This document shows, piece by piece, positions 1 to 7,696 of a stretch of 14,498 nt of DNA (position 1 is its first letter; each line of letters starts with the position of its first letter). The DNA is from Verrucomicrobiota bacterium (GTDB taxonomy: Bacteria > Verrucomicrobiota > Verrucomicrobiia > Opitutales > Opitutaceae). A program made the translations under genes and the position numbers. The DNA is taken from assembly GCA_023430565.1 (NCBI GenBank), contig JAEZAD010000251.1, forward strand, positions 1 through 14,498. The letters run 5' to 3'. The notes under the pieces were generated by a model, which worked only from the letters and a program-made list of their open reading frames with translations, had not been told where the DNA came from and made no database searches.

Positions 1-3000
1 GAGAGGTCGCGGGCGTTTTCTTCGAAGGCGGCCATGATGGCTTCGTCGCCGGTGAGGCCCTGGGCTTGGGCGCGCTCGATGCAGGCGAGCATGCGCTTGT
101 AGTCCCGGGGGAGGATTTTCACGAACTTCGGCACCATCGCGTCCCAGTTGTCGAGAATCCGCTGGCCGCGGGCGCTCTTCGTGTGGGTGACGTGGTTTTC
201 GATGAGCGTGCGGAGCTCGGCGATTTCGGCGGGCGTCTCGACATTTTCGATACCGACCATCGCGGGGTTAACGTCCTTTTTGAACTCGCCGGATTCGTCG
301 AGCACGTAGGCAATGCCGCCGGACATGCCGGCCGCGAAGTTGCGGCCGGTGGTGCCGAGGACGACGACGCGTCCGCCGGTCATGTATTCGCAGGCGTGAT
401 CGCCAACGCCTTCGACGACGGCGTTGACGCCGGAGTTGCGGACGCCGAAGCGTTCGCCGGCGCGGCCGCGGAGGTAAACTTCGCCGGCCGTGGCGCCGTA
501 GAGGGCGACGTTGCCGACGATGATGTTGTCCGCGGGTTCGAAGGTGGCGTTCGCCGGCGGATAGATGATGATCTTGCCGCCGGAGAGACCCTTGCCGACG
601 TAGTCGTTGGCGTCGCCTTCGATCGTGAACGTCATGCCCTTCGGCATGAAGGCGCCGAAGCTTTGGCCGGCGGAGCCTTTGAAGAGGATGCGGATAGTGT
701 CTTCGGGCAGGCCTTGCGGACCGTATTTTTTCGTGACCTCGCTGCCGGTGATGGTGCCGGCGACGCGGTTGACGTTGCGGATCGGCAGCTCGGCGATGAC
801 CTTTTCGCCGCGTTCGATGGCGGGCTGGCAGATCGGGAGGAGCTGTGTGAGGTCGAGCGACTTGTCGAGGCCGTGGTCCTGCGAAATCTGGCAGAAACGT
901 CCGACGGAGTCGGGGACTTCCGGCTGATAGAGGATGTTGCTGAAGTCGAGGCCGCGGGCTTTCCAGTGGTCGACGGCCTTCTTCGGCTCGAGGCGCTCGG
1001 TGTGGCCGATCATTTCCTCGATCGTGCGGAAGCCGAGCTGGGCCATGAGCTCGCGGACTTCCGTGGCGATATACGTCATGAAATTCACGACGTGTTCGGG
1101 CTTGCCGGCATATTTCTCGCGGAGGCGCGGGTCCTGCGTCGCCACGCCGGCGGGGCACGTATTCAGATGGCAAACACGCATCATGATGCAGCCGGTGGCG
1201 ACGAGCGGTGCGGTGGCGAAACCGAACTCCTCGGCGCCGAGCAGGGCGGCGATGACGACGTCGCGGCCGGTTTTGAGCTGGCCGTCGGTCTCGACGGCGA
1301 TGCGCGAGCGAAGGTTGTTGAGGACGAGGGTCTGGTGGGTTTCGGCGAGGCCAAGCTCCCACGGGAGGCCCGCGTGCATGATCGACGTCTGCGGCGAAGC
1401 GCCGGTGCCGCCGTCGTATCCGGAAATCAGGACAACGTCGGCGTGCGCTTTCGCGACGCCGGCGGCGATGGTGCCGACGCCGACTTCGGCGACGAGTTTT
1501 ACGCTGATGCGGGCGTGGCGGTTGGAATTCTTGAGGTCGTGGATCAGCTCGGCGAGGTCCTCGATCGAGTAGATGTCGTGGTGCGGCGGGGGCGAGATGA
1601 GGCCGACACCGGCGGTGGTGCCGCGGGTTTTCGCGACCCACGGGTAAACCTTGGTGCCGGGCAATTGGCCGCCTTCGCCGGGCTTCGCGCCCTGCGCCAT
1701 CTTGATCTGGATTTCGCGGGCGTTGACGAGGTAGTGGCTCGTGACGCCGAAGCGGCCGGAGGCGACCTGCTTGATGGCGGAGTTCTTCGAATCGCCGTTG
1801 GGGAGCGGGTTGAAGCGGTCGGCGTCTTCGCCGCCCTCGCCGGTGTTGGATTTGCCGCCGATGCGGTTCATCGCGATGGCGAGCGTCTCGTGCGCTTCCT
1901 TAGAGATGGAGCCGTAGGACATGGCGCCGGTCTTGAAGCGCTTCATGATCGCCTCGATCGGCTCGACTTCCTCGAGCGGGATCGGGTCGTTGAACTTGAA
2001 GTCGAGCAGGCCGCGGAGGGTGGCGATGTTCTTGGCGTTCTCGTTAATGATCGACGAGTATTGCTTGAACGTGGCGTAGCTGGCGGTGCGCACCGCCTTT
2101 TGCAGGTGGTGAATCGATTGCGGGTTGAAGAGATGGTATTCGCCGTCGTTGCGCCACTGGTATTGGCCGCCGACGGGGAGGACGTGGCCGTTGACCGGGC
2201 GTTCGGGGAATGCGGCGCGGTGGCGGGTGAGCACTTCGGAGGCGATGACATCGAGGCCGATGCCGCCGACGCGCGAAGGCGTCCAGGTGAAGTAGTGATC
2301 GACGACGTCCTGGCGGAGGCCGACGGCTTCGAACACCTGCGCGCCGCGGTAGGACTGGATCGCGGAGATGCCCATTTTGGACATGACCTTGACGACGCCC
2401 TTGGACGCGGCCTTCACGAAGTTCTTGCAGGCGGTCTTGTGGTCGACGTTCACGAGCAGGCCGTCCTGGATCATGCCGTCGATCGTTTCGAAGGCGACGT
2501 AAGGGTTGATGACGGAGCAGCCGTAGCCGATGAGGAGCGAGAAGTGGTGCACTTCGCGCGCTTCGCCGGTTTCGAGAACGATGGAGATGCGCGTGCGGAG
2601 GCCTTCGCGGATCAGGAAGTGGTGCAGGCCGGCGACCGCGAGCAGTGCGGGGATGGGCGCGAAGTCCTTGGTGACGCCGCGGTCGGAGAGGACGAGGATG
2701 GTAACCTCTTCGTCTTCGATGAGGCGGCGGGCGATGTGGCAGATTTCCTCCATCGCTTTTGCGAGGCCCTTTTCGCCGCGGGTGGCGCGGAAGAGAATCG
2801 GGATCGTGCCGACCTTGAAGCCCGGTTGGTCGAGGCGGCGGAGTTTCGCGAACTCTTCGTTGGTGAGGACGGGCCACTTCAACTCGACGCGGCGACAGGC
2901 GAGCGGGTCGGGGTTGAGGAGGTTGCCTTCGGAACCGAGGCGCGTTTCGGACGAGGTGATGAGTTCTTCGCGAATGCAGTCGATCGGCGGGTTGGTGACC

Positions 3001-4649
3001 TGCGCGAAGAGCTGCTTGAAATAATCGTAGAGCAGGCGCGGCTTCTGCGAGAGAACGGCGAGCGGCGTGTCGTTGCCCATCGAGCCGATGGCTTCGACGC
3101 CATTGGTGGCCATCGGCGTGAGGATGATGCGCTGGTCTTCGAACGTGTAGCCGAACGCGATCTGGCGGTGGAGCAGCGTGTCGTGATCGGGCTGCGGGAT
3201 CTTCGGCGCCTCGGGGAGTTGCTCGAGCTTGATAAGGTGCTCGTTGAGCCACTGGCGGTAGGGGCGCTCGGTCGCGAGCTGCTTCTTGATTTCCTCGTCC
3301 TCGATGATGCGGCCCTGTTCGGTGTCGACGAGGAACATGTGGCCGGGTTGGAGGCGGCCCTTTTGCGCGATCTGGTCGGCGGGGATGTCGTCGAGCACGC
3401 CGGCTTCGGAGGCCATGACGACGAGGCCGTCCTTGGTGACGTAGTAGCGCGACGGGCGGAGGCCGTTGCGATCGAGGCAGGCTCCCATCTGCTTGCCGTC
3501 GGTGAAGCAGACGGCGGCGGGGCCATCCCACGGCTCCATGAGGCAGGAGTGGTATTGGTAGAACGCGCGACGATCGTCGTCCATGGTCTCGTGATTGGAC
3601 CAGGGTTCGGGGATCATCATCATCATCGCGTGCGAGAGCGGGCGCCCGGCGAGGACGAGGAGTTCGAGCGTGTTGTCGAACATCGACGAGTCGGAGCCGT
3701 TGGGGTTGATGATCGGGAGGATCTTCTGGATGTCCTCGCCGAAGAGTTCGGAGGCAAAGAGGGCCTGGCGGGCGTGCATCCAGTTGATGTTGCCGCGGAG
3801 CGTGTTGATTTCGCCGTTGTGCGCGATGTAGCGATACGGGTGCGCGCGATCCCAGCTCGGGAAGGTGTTGGTGGAAAAACGCGAATGGACGAGCGCGAGC
3901 GCCGTTTCCATCGACGGGTGCTTCAGGTCGGTGAAATACTGCTCGAGCTGCTCGGTCGTGAGCATGCCTTTGTAGACGATGGTCTTGTAGGACAGGCTCG
4001 GGACATACCACATCTCGGCGCCGGAGAACGTCGACGTGCGGATCTCGGAGTAGGCGCGCTTGCGGATGATGTAGAGTTTGCGTTCGAACGCGGCGTCATC
4101 GAGCCCTTCGGCGCGGCCGATGAAGACCTGGCGCATGAACGGTTCGGCGGACTTTGCGGTGTCGCCGAGCATGGAGTTGTCGGTCGGCACGGTGCGCCAG
4201 CCGAGGAGCGTCTGGCCTTCGGACTGGATGATGCCGGCGAAAACTTCCTCAAGCTTGCGGCGGGCGGTGGGGTTGCGCGGGAGGAAGACGAGGCCGGCGC
4301 CGTATTGGCCGGCGTCGGGGATATTCAGGCGCGACAACTTTTTCGTGGCTTCGACGAAGAACTTGTGCGGCATCTGCAGGAGGATGCCGGCGCCGTCGCC
4401 CGTGTTGATCTCGGCGCCGCTGGCGCCGCGGTGGTCGAGGTTTTTGAGGACCTGAAGACCTTGCTGAAGGATGCGGTGGGACTTGCGACCCTTCATGTCG
4501 ACCACGAAGCCGACGCCGCACGCGTCGTGCTCGAACCACGGATCGTAGAGACCCTGTTTGGCCGGACGGAGAGATTTCGGGGCGCGCCGCGTTTGACTGC
4601 TGCTGCGGGAAGAGGTGGGGCGGGTTTCCGAGGTCCGGGTTTTGTTCAC
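1..4649 (-). CDS. gltB: Glutamate synthase (GOGAT) large subunit, C-terminus cut by window edge
   Basis: Makes glutamate from glutamine and 2-oxoglutarate in the cytoplasm; normally pairs with the electron-feeding subunit GltD, which is not in the window and may lie off the left edge. The frame stays open for 1549 codons and reads as GltB throughout. Cys44, in FEHDACGVGF, is the N-terminal nucleophile of the class II glutaminase domain, exposed after removal of a 43-residue propeptide rich in Ser, Thr and Arg. The central domain includes GNLLNPDPLACRR near 575. The FMN/synthase domain carries GGKSNTGEGGED at 931-942 and TTAGVGLISPPPHH from about 1011. The 3Fe-4S cysteines are C1154, C1160 and C1165 (CX5CX4C). 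The Gly-rich GXGXG domain includes GTTGRNFAAGMSGG near 1432-1445. The last visible residues are ENARDL, so probably only a few tens are missing. The GTG start at 4649 is chosen because no in-frame ATG lies before Cys44; no Shine-Dalgarno is visible, so the exact start is uncertain. NADPH- and ferredoxin-dependent forms cannot be told apart here. Confidence 0.96.
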   Translation of the reverse strand, partial: MNKTRTSETRPTSSRSSSQTRRAPKSLRPAKQGLYDPWFEHDACGVGFVVDMKGRKSHRILQQGLQVLKNLDHRGASGAEINTGDGAGILLQMPHKFFVEATKKLSRLNIPDAGQYGAGLVFLPRNPTARRKLEEVFAGIIQSEGQTLLGWRTVPTDNSMLGDTAKSAEPFMRQVFIGRAEGLDDAAFERKLYIIRKRAYSEIRTSTFSGAEMWYVPSLSYKTIVYKGMLTTEQLEQYFTDLKHPSMETALALVHSRFSTNTFPSWDRAHPYRYIAHNGEINTLRGNINWMHARQALFASELFGEDIQKILPIINPNGSDSSMFDNTLELLVLAGRPLSHAMMMMIPEPWSNHETMDDDRRAFYQYHSCLMEPWDGPAAVCFTDGKQMGACLDRNGLRPSRYYVTKDGLVVMASEAGVLDDIPADQIAQKGRLQPGHMFLVDTEQGRIIEDEEIKKQLATERPYRQWLNEHLIKLEQLPEAPKIPQPDHDTLLHRQIAFGYTFEDQRIILTPMATNGVEAIGSMGNDTPLAVLSQKPRLLYDYFKQLFAQVTNPPIDCIREELITSSETRLGSEGNLLNPDPLACRRVELKWPVLTNEEFAKLRRLDQPGFKVGTIPILFRATRGEKGLAKAMEEICHIARRLIEDEEVTILVLSDRGVTKDFAPIPALLAVAGLHHFLIREGLRTRISIVLETGEAREVHHFSLLIGYGCSVINPYVAFETIDGMIQDGLLVNVDHKTACKNFVKAASKGVVKVMSKMGISAIQSYRGAQVFEAVGLRQDVVDHYFTWTPSRVGGIGLDVIASEVLTRHRAAFPERPVNGHVLPVGGQYQWRNDGEYHLFNPQSIHHLQKAVRTASYATFKQYSSIINENAKNIATLRGLLDFKFNDPIPLEEVEPIEAIMKRFKTGAMSYGSISKEAHETLAIAMNRIGGKSNTGEGGEDADRFNPLPNGDSKNSAIKQVASGRFGVTSHYLVNAREIQIKMAQGAKPGEGGQLPGTKVYPWVAKTRGTTAGVGLISPPPHHDIYSIEDLAELIHDLKNSNRHARISVKLVAEVGVGTIAAGVAKAHADVVLISGYDGGTGASPQTSIMHAGLPWELGLAETHQTLVLNNLRSRIAVETDGQLKTGRDVVIAALLGAEEFGFATAPLVATGCIMMRVCHLNTCPAGVATQDPRLREKYAGKPEHVVNFMTYIATEVRELMAQLGFRTIEEMIGHTERLEPKKAVDHWKARGLDFSNILYQPEVPDSVGRFCQISQDHGLDKSLDLTQLLPICQPAIERGEKVIAELPIRNVNRVAGTITGSEVTKKYGPQGLPEDTIRILFKGSAGQSFGAFMPKGMTFTIEGDANDYVGKGLSGGKIIIYPPANATFEPADNIIVGNVALYGATAGEVYLRGRAGERFGVRNSGVNAVVEGVGDHACEYMTGGRVVVLGTTGRNFAAGMSGGIAYVLDESGEFKKDVNPAMVGIENVETPAEIAELRTLIENHVTHTKSARGQRILDNWDAMVPKFVKILPRDYKRMLACIERAQAQGLTGDEAIMAAFEENARDL

Positions 4650-4677
4650 GTGGAGGTCAGGTTGAATTCTGTGAGCT

Positions 4678-4715
4678 GAAAAGGAGGGAGGAGAAGCGGG
4701 AGGCGAAGAGGGAAA
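4678..4715. other. Polypurine/polypyrimidine tract upstream of gltB
   Basis: On the plus strand 36 of these 38 bases are A or G; the exceptions are C at 4697 and C at 4704. The gltB coding strand is therefore an almost pure C/T leader between the upstream terminator and the GTG start. It may be simple low-complexity DNA, or it may matter for gltB leader structure. No clear -35/-10 pair for gltB was found in 4650-4725. Confidence 0.5.
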
Positions 4716-4725
4716 CAGCGAGCAT

Positions 4726-4759
4726 AAAAAAGGCCGGTCTCGTCTTGGCGAGAGCGGCC
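4726..4759 (-). terminator. Intrinsic terminator of the glutaredoxin-like gene
   Basis: Read on the minus strand, an 11-base arm (4759-4749) pairs with 4742-4732 around a 6-base loop (4748-4743). The stem has one internal mismatch and is GC-rich at its base. It is followed directly by six T residues (4731-4726). It lies 40 bases past the glutaredoxin stop and about 77 bases before the gltB start, so it should separate the two same-strand genes and implies that gltB has its own promoter or depends on read-through. Confidence 0.82.
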
Positions 4760-4799
4760 CGTGGGGAGTCGTGAGTTACGGAGAGCTCTCGGCAGGAGG

Positions 4800-5135
4800 T
4801 CAGAAGAAGCGCACCGTTTTCGTAGCCATCCTGGCGTGCTCTTCGTCGGAACAGCCGGCGTTTGTCGGCGTGTCCACGGGCGTATCTACCGGTTTAATCA
4901 GGTCGTTGCTGAGAAGATAATTTTCCACCTCTTCGCCCGACACATCGGCGAGCATCACGCCATCAATCTCGACGCACGGCGAGAGGGGCTGGCCGGACTT
5001 GGAGACCATCTCCGCGTAGTTGGCGCGGTTGTTGATGATATCGATGTCCTCGAAGGGGAGGTTGTATTTGCGCATGATTGCGCGCACGCCATTGGACCAG
5101 CCGCAGGAGGGCTTGAGATAGGCTTTGATCTTCAT
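4800..5135 (-). CDS. Glutaredoxin-like protein with CGWS active site
   Basis: A 111-residue protein with a thioredoxin-fold N-terminus. The active-site loop is PSCGWS (Cys11, Ser14), a monothiol-type CXXS arrangement close to the CGFS of Fe-S-trafficking glutaredoxins. The cis-proline segment is SPC (Pro53, Cys54) where most glutaredoxins have TVP, followed by VEIDGVMLADVSGEEV, matching the usual glutathione-binding and helix region. Residues past about 80 form an extension with a small repeat (VDTP twice) and a third cysteine, Cys95. Likely a cytoplasmic glutathione-linked redox or Fe-S protein; the partner is unknown. ATG at 5135 is the only sensible start. It has a good upstream promoter and its own terminator, so it is probably monocistronic. 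Base composition looks somewhat less GC-rich than its neighbours. Family call firm, exact role not. Confidence 0.85.
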   Translation of the reverse strand: MKIKAYLKPSCGWSNGVRAIMRKYNLPFEDIDIINNRANYAEMVSKSGQPLSPCVEIDGVMLADVSGEEVENYLLSNDLIKPVDTPVDTPTNAGCSDEEHARMATKTVRFF

Positions 5136-5169
5136 GCGAGGAACGTGTGCGGGTGCAAAAGCGGCGCAA

Positions 5170-5197
5170 GGTATAGGTCGGGTTTTACGGCAATCAA
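5170..5197 (-). promoter_or_regulatory. Probable sigma70-type promoter for the glutaredoxin-like gene
   Basis: Reading the minus strand, TTGATT (5197-5192) is followed after 16 bases by TATACC (5175-5170). Both hexamers match the housekeeping consensus at four of six positions. Transcription would start near 5163, giving a leader of about 28 bases before the ATG at 5135. No ribosome-binding sequence is evident in that leader. Confidence 0.5.
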
Positions 5198-5227
5198 GGA
5201 CTGTTTTGGGGCGAAGTAGAAAAAGTT

Positions 5228-5313
5228 GTGGGTCTGGGTTGGCGATCCGCGGATGCGCTGAGCGCGCGGACCCCCAATGGACTCTTCGCTTCGCTCAGAA
5301 TGACAGGAGGCGG
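5228..5313. repeat. Interspersed-type intergenic repeat with dyad symmetry
   Basis: The 3' part (about 5281-5304) read on the minus strand contains TGTCATTCTGAGCGAAGCGA. This string resembles a motif widespread between genes in many bacterial genomes, which gives rise to spurious peptides such as CHSERSEES. The 5' part holds nested symmetry: GGGTC (5230-5234) with GACCC (5269-5273), the palindrome ATCCGCGGAT (5245-5254), and GCGC-TGA-GCGC (5255-5265). It sits between two divergent genes and codes for nothing recognisable. That it belongs to a multicopy family is from memory of similar sequences; only one copy is in this window. Confidence 0.55.
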
Positions 5314-5371
5314 TGCCGGAGTGAGCATTTGGAGCTTCCCGCGCCGTGCAGCGGCTCGTATTAGGCGGGAA

Positions 5372-6343
5372 ATGAAAGTCCTCGTGACCGGCGCGGCCGG
5401 GTTCATTGGCTACCATGTTGCGCGTCGCTTGGCGGAGACGAAGCGTTGCGAGGTGCTCGGGATCGACGACTTGAACGATTATTACCCGGTCGAGTTGAAG
5501 CGCGCGCGACTGGCGGAATTGGAGAAGCTGGAGGAGTTTCGGTTCATAAGGATGGATTTCGCGGAGGCGGGGGCGTTTGCGTCGGTGTATGCGCATTTCA
5601 AGCCGACGTATGTGGTGCACCTGGGCGCGCAGGCGGGCGTGCGCTACAGCTTGGAGAATCCGGCGGCTTACACGCGGAGCAATATCGACGGGTTTCTGAG
5701 CGTGCTCGAGGCGTGTCGGAAGCTGCCGCCGAAGCATCTCGTGTTTGCGTCGTCGAGCAGCGTTTACGGGGCGGGGGCGGTTGCGCCGTTTTGCGAGGAG
5801 GCGAACACGGATCGTCCGATCTCGTTTTATGGGGCGACGAAGAAGAGCAACGAGTTGATGGCGCACAGCTATGCGCATTTGCATGGGCTGACGATCACGG
5901 GGCTGCGTTTCTTCACCGTTTACGGCCCGTGGGGGCGACCGGACATGGCGCCGACGATTTTTGCGAGGGCGATCAGCGAGGGGGCGCCGATCAAGCTCTT
6001 CAACGAAGGCCGCAATCGGCGCGATTTCACGTTTGTCGACGACATCGTCGATGGCGTGCTGAAAGTGCTCCTCTACCCTCCCGCGCAGCTGCCGGTGCCG
6101 CCGTTTCGGATTTTCAACATCGGCCACAATCGTCCGGTCGAGGTGATGCTGTTCGTGCGGATGTTGGAAGAGTTGCTTGGAAAGAAGGCGGTCGTGGAAC
6201 TCGCGCCGGCGCAGCCGGGCGACATGATCGAGACGTGTGCGAGCATCGACCGGCTGCGCGAGGCGATCGGGTTTGAGCCGAAGGTGCCGTTGGAGGAAGG
6301 TCTCCGGCGCTTCGTGGAGTGGTTTCGCGGCTATTATAAATAG
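5372..6343 (+). CDS. NAD-dependent epimerase, probable UDP-glucuronate 4-epimerase
   Basis: A complete 323-residue short-chain (extended SDR) sugar-nucleotide epimerase. The NAD-binding loop GAAGFIG is at 7-13, with DDLNDYY at 32-38. The catalytic region has SSSSVYG at 127-133 and the YXXXK pair Tyr153/Lys157 in YGATK. GLRFFTVYGPWGRPDMA (177-193) and the DDLNDYYPVELKRARL stretch (32-47) are typical of UDP-glucuronate 4-epimerases, which make UDP-galacturonate for capsule, LPS or exopolysaccharide. Near the C-terminus QPGDMIETCAS replaces the usual QPGD...TYAD, a small departure in a region near the substrate. The ATG at 5372 is chosen because the Rossmann strand begins at once (MKVLVTG); the longer open frame upstream runs through the repeat. 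A weak purine-rich AGGCGGGA precedes it. The transporter gene starts 5 bases after the stop, so the two are probably co-transcribed. UDP-glucose 4-epimerase is a less likely alternative. Confidence 0.86.
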   Translation: MKVLVTGAAGFIGYHVARRLAETKRCEVLGIDDLNDYYPVELKRARLAELEKLEEFRFIRMDFAEAGAFASVYAHFKPTYVVHLGAQAGVRYSLENPAAYTRSNIDGFLSVLEACRKLPPKHLVFASSSSVYGAGAVAPFCEEANTDRPISFYGATKKSNELMAHSYAHLHGLTITGLRFFTVYGPWGRPDMAPTIFARAISEGAPIKLFNEGRNRRDFTFVDDIVDGVLKVLLYPPAQLPVPPFRIFNIGHNRPVEVMLFVRMLEELLGKKAVVELAPAQPGDMIETCASIDRLREAIGFEPKVPLEEGLRRFVEWFRGYYK

Positions 6344-6348
6344 AAGCG

Positions 6349-7569
6349 ATGAACGCGCCGGAGATCGCGGCGGGATTGGTGGTGGTGGTCACGCTCGTCG
6401 GCGTGGCGGTTGGACGCTGGCCGGGGTTGAAGATGAATCGGGCGACGATCGCGCTGGTGGGTGCGACAGTGTTGGTGGCGCTGGGCGCGCTGACGCTCGA
6501 GCAGGCGTATGCGGCGATCGATTGGAATACGCTTGTGCTGCTGTTCGGGATGATGGTGCTCAACGTAAACCTGCGCGCGGCGGGATTTTTCGAGCTCGTT
6601 ACGTCAAAGGTGGTGAAGCATGCGCGGACGCCGCGGCGATTGTTGGGGCTGCTGGTCGCCGTGTCGGGTGTGTTTTCGGCGGTGTTTCTCAACGACACCA
6701 TCGTGCTGGTGTTCACGCCGCTGATTCTCGATATCGCGGAGCGGCTGCGGCGGAACCCCCTGCCCTATCTCGTTGCGCTGGTGACGGCGGCGAATGTCGG
6801 GTCGGTGGCGACGATCACGGGCAATCCGCAAAACATGCTCGTGGGGATTTCGTCGGGGATCGGGTTTGTGGCGTTTGCGGGGGAGCTTGGGCCGATCGCG
6901 CTGGTGGGGTTGGGCGTGATTTGGCTGGTCATCGTGGGGGTGTATCGGAGCGAGTTTCGGCGGGAGCGGTTTTCGGAAGGGTGTGACTTTGAACCGGAGG
7001 TGATGTGGCCGCGGCTGCGCAAATCGTTGTTTGCGGCGGCGCTGATGGTGATCGCGCTGTTCGCCGGTGCGCCGGTGCCATTATGCGCGGCGCTGGCGGC
7101 GGCGGTGTTGTTGGTGACGCGGCGGACGGGGACAGAGCGGGTGTTTCAGGAGATCGATTGGGGGCTGCTGGTGTTTTTCAGCGCGTTGTTTGTGGTGACG
7201 GGAGCGATCGGTGCGTCGGGTTGGGGCGAGCGGTTGTTTGCGATGTTGCGACCGTATGCGGATGGCGGTGCGGGGTCGTTGACGGCGGTATCGGTGGTGT
7301 TGAGCAATCTCGTGTCGAATGTGCCGGCGGTGATGTTGTTTCGACCGATCGTGCCGACGTTGGCGGATCCGCATAGCGCATGGCTGACGCTCGCGATGGC
7401 GACGACGCTGGCGGGCAATCTCACGCTGCTTGGTTCGGTGGCGAATTTGATCGTGGCGGAGATCGCGCGCGGACGCGGGGTGCAGTTGACGTTTATGGAA
7501 TACCTCAAGGCGGGGATGCCGATCGCTGTGCTGACGCTGCTGATCGGAGTCGCATGGATGAGCGGATAA
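6349..7569 (+). CDS. ArsB/NhaD/YbiR-like ion transporter (IT superfamily)
   Basis: A 406-residue inner-membrane protein, almost entirely hydrophobic, with roughly ten to twelve membrane segments. Two halves carry matching motifs: NDTIVLVFTPLI (115-126) with TGNPQNM (157-163), and SNVPAVMLFRPIV (323-335) with AGNLTLLGSVAN (355-366). This inverted internal duplication is typical of the ArsB, NhaD, SLC13 and YbiR group, in which the paired motifs form the transport site. A soluble loop at about 200-225 joins the halves. The substrate cannot be read from sequence: arsenite, Na+/H+ exchange or an organic/inorganic anion are all possible. No arsR, arsC or arsA gene is nearby, so an arsenic role is not supported. 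It begins 5 bases after the epimerase stop with no clear Shine-Dalgarno, suggesting coupled translation. Family confident; function open. Confidence 0.85.
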   Translation: MNAPEIAAGLVVVVTLVGVAVGRWPGLKMNRATIALVGATVLVALGALTLEQAYAAIDWNTLVLLFGMMVLNVNLRAAGFFELVTSKVVKHARTPRRLLGLLVAVSGVFSAVFLNDTIVLVFTPLILDIAERLRRNPLPYLVALVTAANVGSVATITGNPQNMLVGISSGIGFVAFAGELGPIALVGLGVIWLVIVGVYRSEFRRERFSEGCDFEPEVMWPRLRKSLFAAALMVIALFAGAPVPLCAALAAAVLLVTRRTGTERVFQEIDWGLLVFFSALFVVTGAIGASGWGERLFAMLRPYADGGAGSLTAVSVVLSNLVSNVPAVMLFRPIVPTLADPHSAWLTLAMATTLAGNLTLLGSVANLIVAEIARGRGVQLTFMEYLKAGMPIAVLTLLIGVAWMSG

Positions 7570-7600
7570 CGAGAACTGCGGCACGCGACGCACTGACGGC

Positions 7601-7620
7601 TTGACGTGTTCGGGTGAACA
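7601..7620 (+). promoter_or_regulatory. LexA operator overlapping the recA promoter
   Basis: TGTTC (7607-7611), GGGT, then GAACA (7616-7620) is a perfect inverted repeat with a 4-base spacer. It directly abuts TTGACG (7601-7606), a good -35 hexamer, so bound LexA would block RNA polymerase. I find no strong -10 at the right distance. From memory, TGTTC-N4-GAACA is the LexA motif reported for Verrucomicrobia. It lies about 100 bases before the recA ATG, as expected for SOS control of recA. Confidence 0.8.
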
Positions 7621-7696
7621 CAGCAGTGCTTGGCCATTCTCCGATCGTTGCTTGCAGTGCCAGACGCGTTTCGCAGGCTGCGATCCACTGCCTCAC

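Noticed and set aside
66..4679. A plus-strand open frame of 1537 codons
   Set aside because: It lies in exact codon register opposite gltB and is kept open by the GC-rich codons of that gene. Its Asp/Glu/Ala/Gly/Val-rich product matches no family, while the minus strand reads as full-length GltB with all catalytic motifs.
5228..5371. N-terminal extension of the epimerase
   Set aside because: It would translate the intergenic repeat, and the Rossmann fold begins at the ATG at 5372.
6349..7569. Arsenite efflux gene arsB
   Set aside because: The fold matches the ArsB/NhaD group, but no arsenic-resistance partner genes are present and the motifs are shared by transporters of many ions, so a specific name is not justified.
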